DNA from: Alphaproteobacteria bacterium
GTDB taxonomy: Bacteria > Pseudomonadota > Alphaproteobacteria > UBA8366 > Aestuariispiraceae
Direction: 5' to 3'
Length of the DNA stretch: 64,000 nt
Assembly: GCA_033344895.1 (NCBI GenBank)
Contig: JAWPMN010000001.1
Span: forward strand, 2,922,001-2,986,000
Each line of letters begins with the position of its first letter. The first letter of the stretch is position 1. The notes below the pieces were generated by a model that was not told the origin of the DNA, made no database searches, and saw only the letters and a program-made list of their open reading frames with translations. Positions 15,001 through 21,000 of this stretch are shown here, piece after piece. The translations under genes and the position numbers were made by a program.

Positions 15001-18000
15001 AGCGATCACGGTCACCAACGGCTCGGCCGAGCTGACCGTGGCGGATCTGCAGGGCCTGACGATTACCTTCCCGGCCGGAACAGACGCGTTCGACATCCAG
15101 GTCGCGGCGCGGACGGTCGACACCGATGCGGATAACAACACCACCGACACGTCGGCGGATGTAATCCAGACCATCAGTGTCAGCCTGCCGGGCGGCGATG
15201 GCTACGGCGACGACACGATCACCGGCGGCGCCGGCGACGATACGATCTACGGCAACCGGGGCGACGATATCCTGCACGGCGACGGGCCGGATGCCTGCCC
15301 GCCGAACCACGAGATCGTCAGCGGCACGCAGCAGGTCTTCGTGACCGATCGTGGTCCGTTCGTCTCCATCGGGGATGACAGCGGCAACGGCGATATCGGC
15401 GAACCGGGCGAGGCTGGCCATGTCTCCGAAGGTGGCTTCACGGTGTCCGGCACGCTGGCCGGCGTCGGGACGGGTGTGGTGACGTCGATCACCTACACGG
15501 CCGAAGACGGTCAGGCGCTGACGGCGCTGGTCGATGCCACCAACGGTGTCACGGTCGACACGCAGTACGGGATGCTGACGGTCAATGCCGACGGCAGCTT
15601 CAGCTACACGTCCGACCATGATGAAGATCACGGTACCAGCGGTGACCCGCTGCCGGATCCGTTCTCCTTCACCGCGACGGTCCCGACGGGCGAATTCGGC
15701 GAAGGCGAGATCACCGCGGACAATTACAACGAAACCGGCGCCGGCTTCACGGTGACCGCGCGTTCGCTGGACGAGAACGGCAACCTGACCGAAGCCTCGG
15801 TCGACAATGTCTCGACCGGCAACAGCACGGCCGGTGCGGCCTTCGGTGTCCGCGGCAATACCGGCGGGCCGGCGGGTCAGCTCGGCTACGATGCGGAAGA
15901 GCAGGCCTCCGAGGAACTGATCGTCACCTTCGATCAGGACGTCAGCGGCGTGACCTTCTCCGTGGCCAACCACTACGAGACGGAAAGCGGCGGCGAAGTT
16001 GGACATTGGGTTGCCTACAAGGACGGCAATGTCGTCGCCCAGGGTGATTTCATCGCACCGGACGGCCAGAACCAGGCCACCCTTTCGCTGGACCTGCCGA
16101 CCGGTGTGACGATCGACCAGTTGGTCTTCTCCGCGAAGCCCTATGCCGGCGGTCAGTCCACGACATCCGACAGCTCCGATTACTGGATCACGAACATCAC
16201 GTACCAGTACGGGACGGCGCCGGGCGGCGATGAGACCTTCAACGACACGCTCTACGGCGAAGAAGGCAACGACCAGCTCTACGGTGACAAGGGCAACGAC
16301 ATCCTGCGTGGCGGTGCGGACAGCGATACCGTCGACGGCGGTACGGGCATCGACGATGTCCATGCCGGCTCGGAAGACGATGTCGGTCTGTTCACCGTGG
16401 GTGAAGGTGGTGTCGGCGAGCGGTATGACGGCGGCACCGGGACGGATACGCTGCGGATCAAGTACACCGACGCGGATCTCCAGAACCCGGCCATTGTCGA
16501 GGAACTGCGTGAAATCCAGCAGTTCATTGCCGACAATTCCAACCCGCTCACCGATAGCGGGGCCGAGCGGACCTTCGAGGCCCTGGGCATTACCGTCCAG
16601 GATTGGGAAGACGTCGTGCTCGACGGCCCGCCGCTGCCGAACCCGGTGGATGCGAACGACGACACCGACTCCCTGATCGAGGGCGGTCAGACGACGACGG
16701 GCAACCTGCTCAGCAACGACGAAACGGGCGGCGGCCAGATCACCTCCTTCACCTACACGAAGGAAGACGGCACCACCGGCACGGCGTCCGCGGGCGACAC
16801 GGTCGATACGATCTATGGCGAACTGACCGTTCAGGCGGACGGCAGCTACACCTACACGTCCGACCCGTCGGAAGACCACAGCGGCGGCGATCTCAACGAG
16901 ACCGTCACCTATACCGTGACCAACCAGTACGGCAGCGACGATGCCACGTTGACGATCAATGTCGGCGATACGGTCCCGGATGCCGTGGACGATGCCAACA
17001 GCACCGTCGAGGGTGGTCAGGCGATCACCGGCAACCTGCTGAACAATGACGATCTGGGCGCCGACGGCTCGACGCTGACCTCGTTCACCTACACGGACGC
17101 GAACGGCAATCAGCAGACGGCCAGTGCCGGTTCCACGGTCACGACCCAGACCGGGTCACTGACGGTTCAGGCAAACGGCGCATACAGCTTCACGGCCAAT
17201 GACAGCGTGGTGCATGACACCGACGGCCAGATCGAGCAGGAGGTCTTCTCCTATACGATCACCGACGGTGACGGCGACACCGCGTCGGCCACGGCGACGA
17301 TCGACATCGCGGATACCAATCCGGAAGTCGACGCCATCGCGGCCCCGGCGAACGGTCTGGAAGATCAGTGGATCCAGCTCAACATGGACAGCGCGCTGCT
17401 GACCAGTGAAGGGCCGGATACGGTGTCGATCACGATCACCGGTGTGCCGGAAGGCGCGCGCCTGAATCCGGGGACGGAAGTCGAGCCGGGTGTCTGGACG
17501 ACGACGGCGGCGGAGCTGCCGAGCGTCTGCATCCTGCCGCCGGAAGACTTCTCCGGTGAAATCGACCTGACCCTGACGGTCACCACGACCGATGTCGACG
17601 GTGATACCGATACGGACAGCGAAACCTTCACGGTCTTCGTCGCCCCGGTCGTCGACGAGATCGATCTGGCCGTCCAGGACGCAACGGCGGTGCCGTGCAA
17701 CGATCCGAATGAGCCGGGCGAAGGCCTGCGTGTGACGAATATGGGTCAGGAAAGCGCGGCCTATCACAACACCTACGGCTACTTCGTCATCGGTGCGGGC
17801 GGCGTCCCGACGGTGGGTCAGATCCTGTTCGCCAACACGAAGCAGGAAATCGGTGTCACCAAGGAAATCGAAGGCGTCGACCCGGACGATGTCGGCTTCT
17901 TCGTGATCTCCAACGGCGCCAATCTGAATCCGGGTCTTGCCAACGGAACCGAAGTGACCTTCCAGCAGGACGGCAGCGGCAACTGGGTCGCCCATACGGC

Positions 18001-21000
18001 GAACGGTCCGCTGTCCGGTCAGGGCGATCCGGTCATCTTCTCGACCCCGGGTCTGAACGAAGGCAACTTCGATTACACCCAGGACAATGCCGTTGTCGGC
18101 AATCAGAACTGGGAAGACATCCCGGGCGGCGGTGACAACGACTTCAATGACGTCAACATGAACGTCGAGCGCTACACGATCGACGCGCCGTCCAACGACG
18201 CGGACATCACCGGCACTGACGGCAACGACGTCCTGGTCGGCACGGCGGCGGATGAGATCATCACCGGTGGAGACGGTGACGACACCATCACCGGCATGGG
18301 CGGCGACGATACCCTGCTGGGCGAAGGCGGTCGCGACACGATCTACGGCGACGGCGGTCCGGATGCGGGTGAGGGCGGCGTGGTTGTGGTCGGCCAGCCG
18401 AGTGTGATCTTCCAGAGCTCGTTCGAGCAACTGCCGGATGATGTCCAGCAGTCGAATCCGAGCTACTTCGCGCAGAGCATCGACGGCTGGCACACCACGG
18501 CGGAGGATGTCGAGATCTGGACCGATCAGATGGTCCGCGATCTGGGCGATCAGCCGGACGGTACGACCTCGGCGGCGGATGGTGACAACTTCGTCGAACT
18601 GAACAACGTTCCGAGCGACGCGTTCTCCGACTCCGACGGCATCTACCGCGATGTCCCGACCGAGGCGGGCAAGGTCTACGAACTGACCTTCAGCTATTCG
18701 GGTCGTCCGGGCTATGACGATACGGTCAACCAGATGACGGTTTCCGTCGATGGCGTCGATCTGGGCGAATACGCCCACGATATGGAGCACGCGACGGATC
18801 ACGACTGGCAGACGGTCACCGTGAAGTTCACCGGAACCGGCGAGCCGATGCGGATCATGTTCCAGGAATCCTCGGAACACGATCAGAGCTACGGCCGTGG
18901 CATGTCGCTGGACAACATTATCCTGACCGATACCGGAACCAAGGTGGTCGACGGTATCGAAGGCGACAGCTTCAACGACACGATCTACGGCGGTGCCGAC
19001 AACGACTACATCGACGGCCAGCAGGGCAACGATGTGATCTACGGCGACGACCCGATGGGGCTGGGCTATGACGGCTGCTTCACCGCGCCGGTATCCATCG
19101 CCGTCGGTGACAACGACATCGACGGGTCCGAAGTCCTGACGGTTGAAATCGGTGCCATCCCGCAGGGGGCGACGCTGTTCAACACGGCCGGCGATACTTT
19201 CTCGGGCTCGCAGGTTCACGTCCTGACGCCGGATCAACTGGACGGGTTGCAGATCCGCGTGCCGAACGGTACGGGCGACTTCACCCTGACGGTCGAAGTC
19301 ACCTCGTTGGATACCGATCCGGATCGCGGTGAAACCGATACGGGCACGGTCTCGGCCACGATCGATATCGACATTCCGGACACGTCGGGCGGAACCGGCG
19401 TTCCGGGCGACGATACGATCCTGGGCGGCAGTGGTGCCGACACGATCTACGGTCAGCAGGGTGACGACGTCATTTATGGCGATCAAGGGCCCGGCATGCA
19501 GGCGCCTGGCGGCGATCCGGAACCCGAACCGGAACCCCAGCCGCAGGAAGTCACTTTCGGTCTGTCGACGCCGAGCTATTCCGACGATCCGCTGAACCTG
19601 TATCCCAGCAACGGCGACTCCTATGCCCGGGGCTACACGGATGGCGGCGACTATGTCGTGAAGATCGGCGGCAAGGACGATTGCGACATCTGCAACATGG
19701 CCGGTGGCTACACCACGAACTTCACCGTGGATGAGGCCGCGACCGACGGCACGCTGACCTTCAGCTACCGCATGACCTTCGACCGTGACTACGAGTCGAA
19801 TGAATACGGTGAGGTCTGGGTCGCCATCGACGGCCAGAAGGTCATGCTGAACGGCAATGACTATGTCCAGAAAGTCAGCGGCAACGGCAATGGCGGCGAT
19901 GATTTCGACAGTGGCTGGCAGACGGTCACGATCGATATCGGCAACCTGTCGCCAGGGGCGCATTCGGTCACGCTCGGCGGGTACAACAACGCCAAGACGA
20001 CCCAGAGCGAGGAGATGACGGTCCGCTTCACCGATATCGAAGTGACCGGCATGGTCGGCGGTACCGGCGATACGGGCGATACCGGCTCCGACGTCAACGC
20101 CATCTTCCACTTCGGTCTGGATGACGTGACCTGGAGCAGCAACGAGACCGTCACCGACAGTGTCAGCGGCCTGACCGGCACCGCCAAGGGCGGCACCGGC
20201 GCGACCGGCGGCACCGATGGCGGCGGGGCCCAGTTCGACGGCGACTGCGATTATATCGAAGTGCCGCACAACGCCGCGATGGAAACCCAGACCGGGACCT
20301 TCACCATCGACTTCCTGGCGTGGAACAACGGGACGCTGGCTTCGAAGGACTCCAGCGGCTACGACGACGGCGGCCATTTCGATATGGAGGTCAACAGCGA
20401 CCGCGAGGTGAAGCTGCGCTTCCAGACCGAAAGCGAGAGCTTCTATCTCGAAGGCGGCAACATCGACTATCAGAACTGGCACAATGCCACCGTGACCTGG
20501 GACGGCACGACCGTGTCGCTCTACGTCGACGGCAACCTGGTCGACAGCGTCGCTTCCGACTGGAACATGGCTGCCAACCAGAACCCGTGGACCTTCGCGG
20601 CGTCGCAGACGCATAGCGGCGATGACACCGCAAACAACCTGCGGGATTACCTGAGTGGCAAGATCGACAGTCCGGCCCTCTTCGACGGCGCGCTGAGTGC
20701 TCAGGAAGTGGCCGCGATGGTCAACAGCGGAACCGGGTATTTCATCGAGAATCTGGGCAGCGGCTCTGGTGCGGAGAGCGTGGACCTCGACATCGAAGGC
20801 ACCAATATCGACACGGCCGCGGTCGTGGCGAGCTGGGATGCCGCCGGTGTCAATCTGGAGGCGCTGCGGTACGACGCGGGGACCGACAGCTACAGCAATG
20901 CGTCCTTCTCGACGAAGAATGTCGGCTTCACCATCACGTCGAACCACACCGACGACACCAGCCTGCACGGCAGCTACAGCTACGCCGGCATCTCGGTCGC

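Noticed and set aside
4961-16879. A 3,972-codon open frame on the minus strand opposite the adhesin
   Set aside because: It mirrors the repeat structure of the adhesin, is Arg/Val/Ile-rich with no domain pattern, and exists because the G+C-rich codon use of the real gene leaves few antisense stops. The same holds for minus frames 485-4594 and 17156-23686.
16603-17049. Short plus-strand frame inside the adhesin, Arg-rich
   Set aside because: It is an out-of-frame reading of the adhesin with skewed composition and no start signal.
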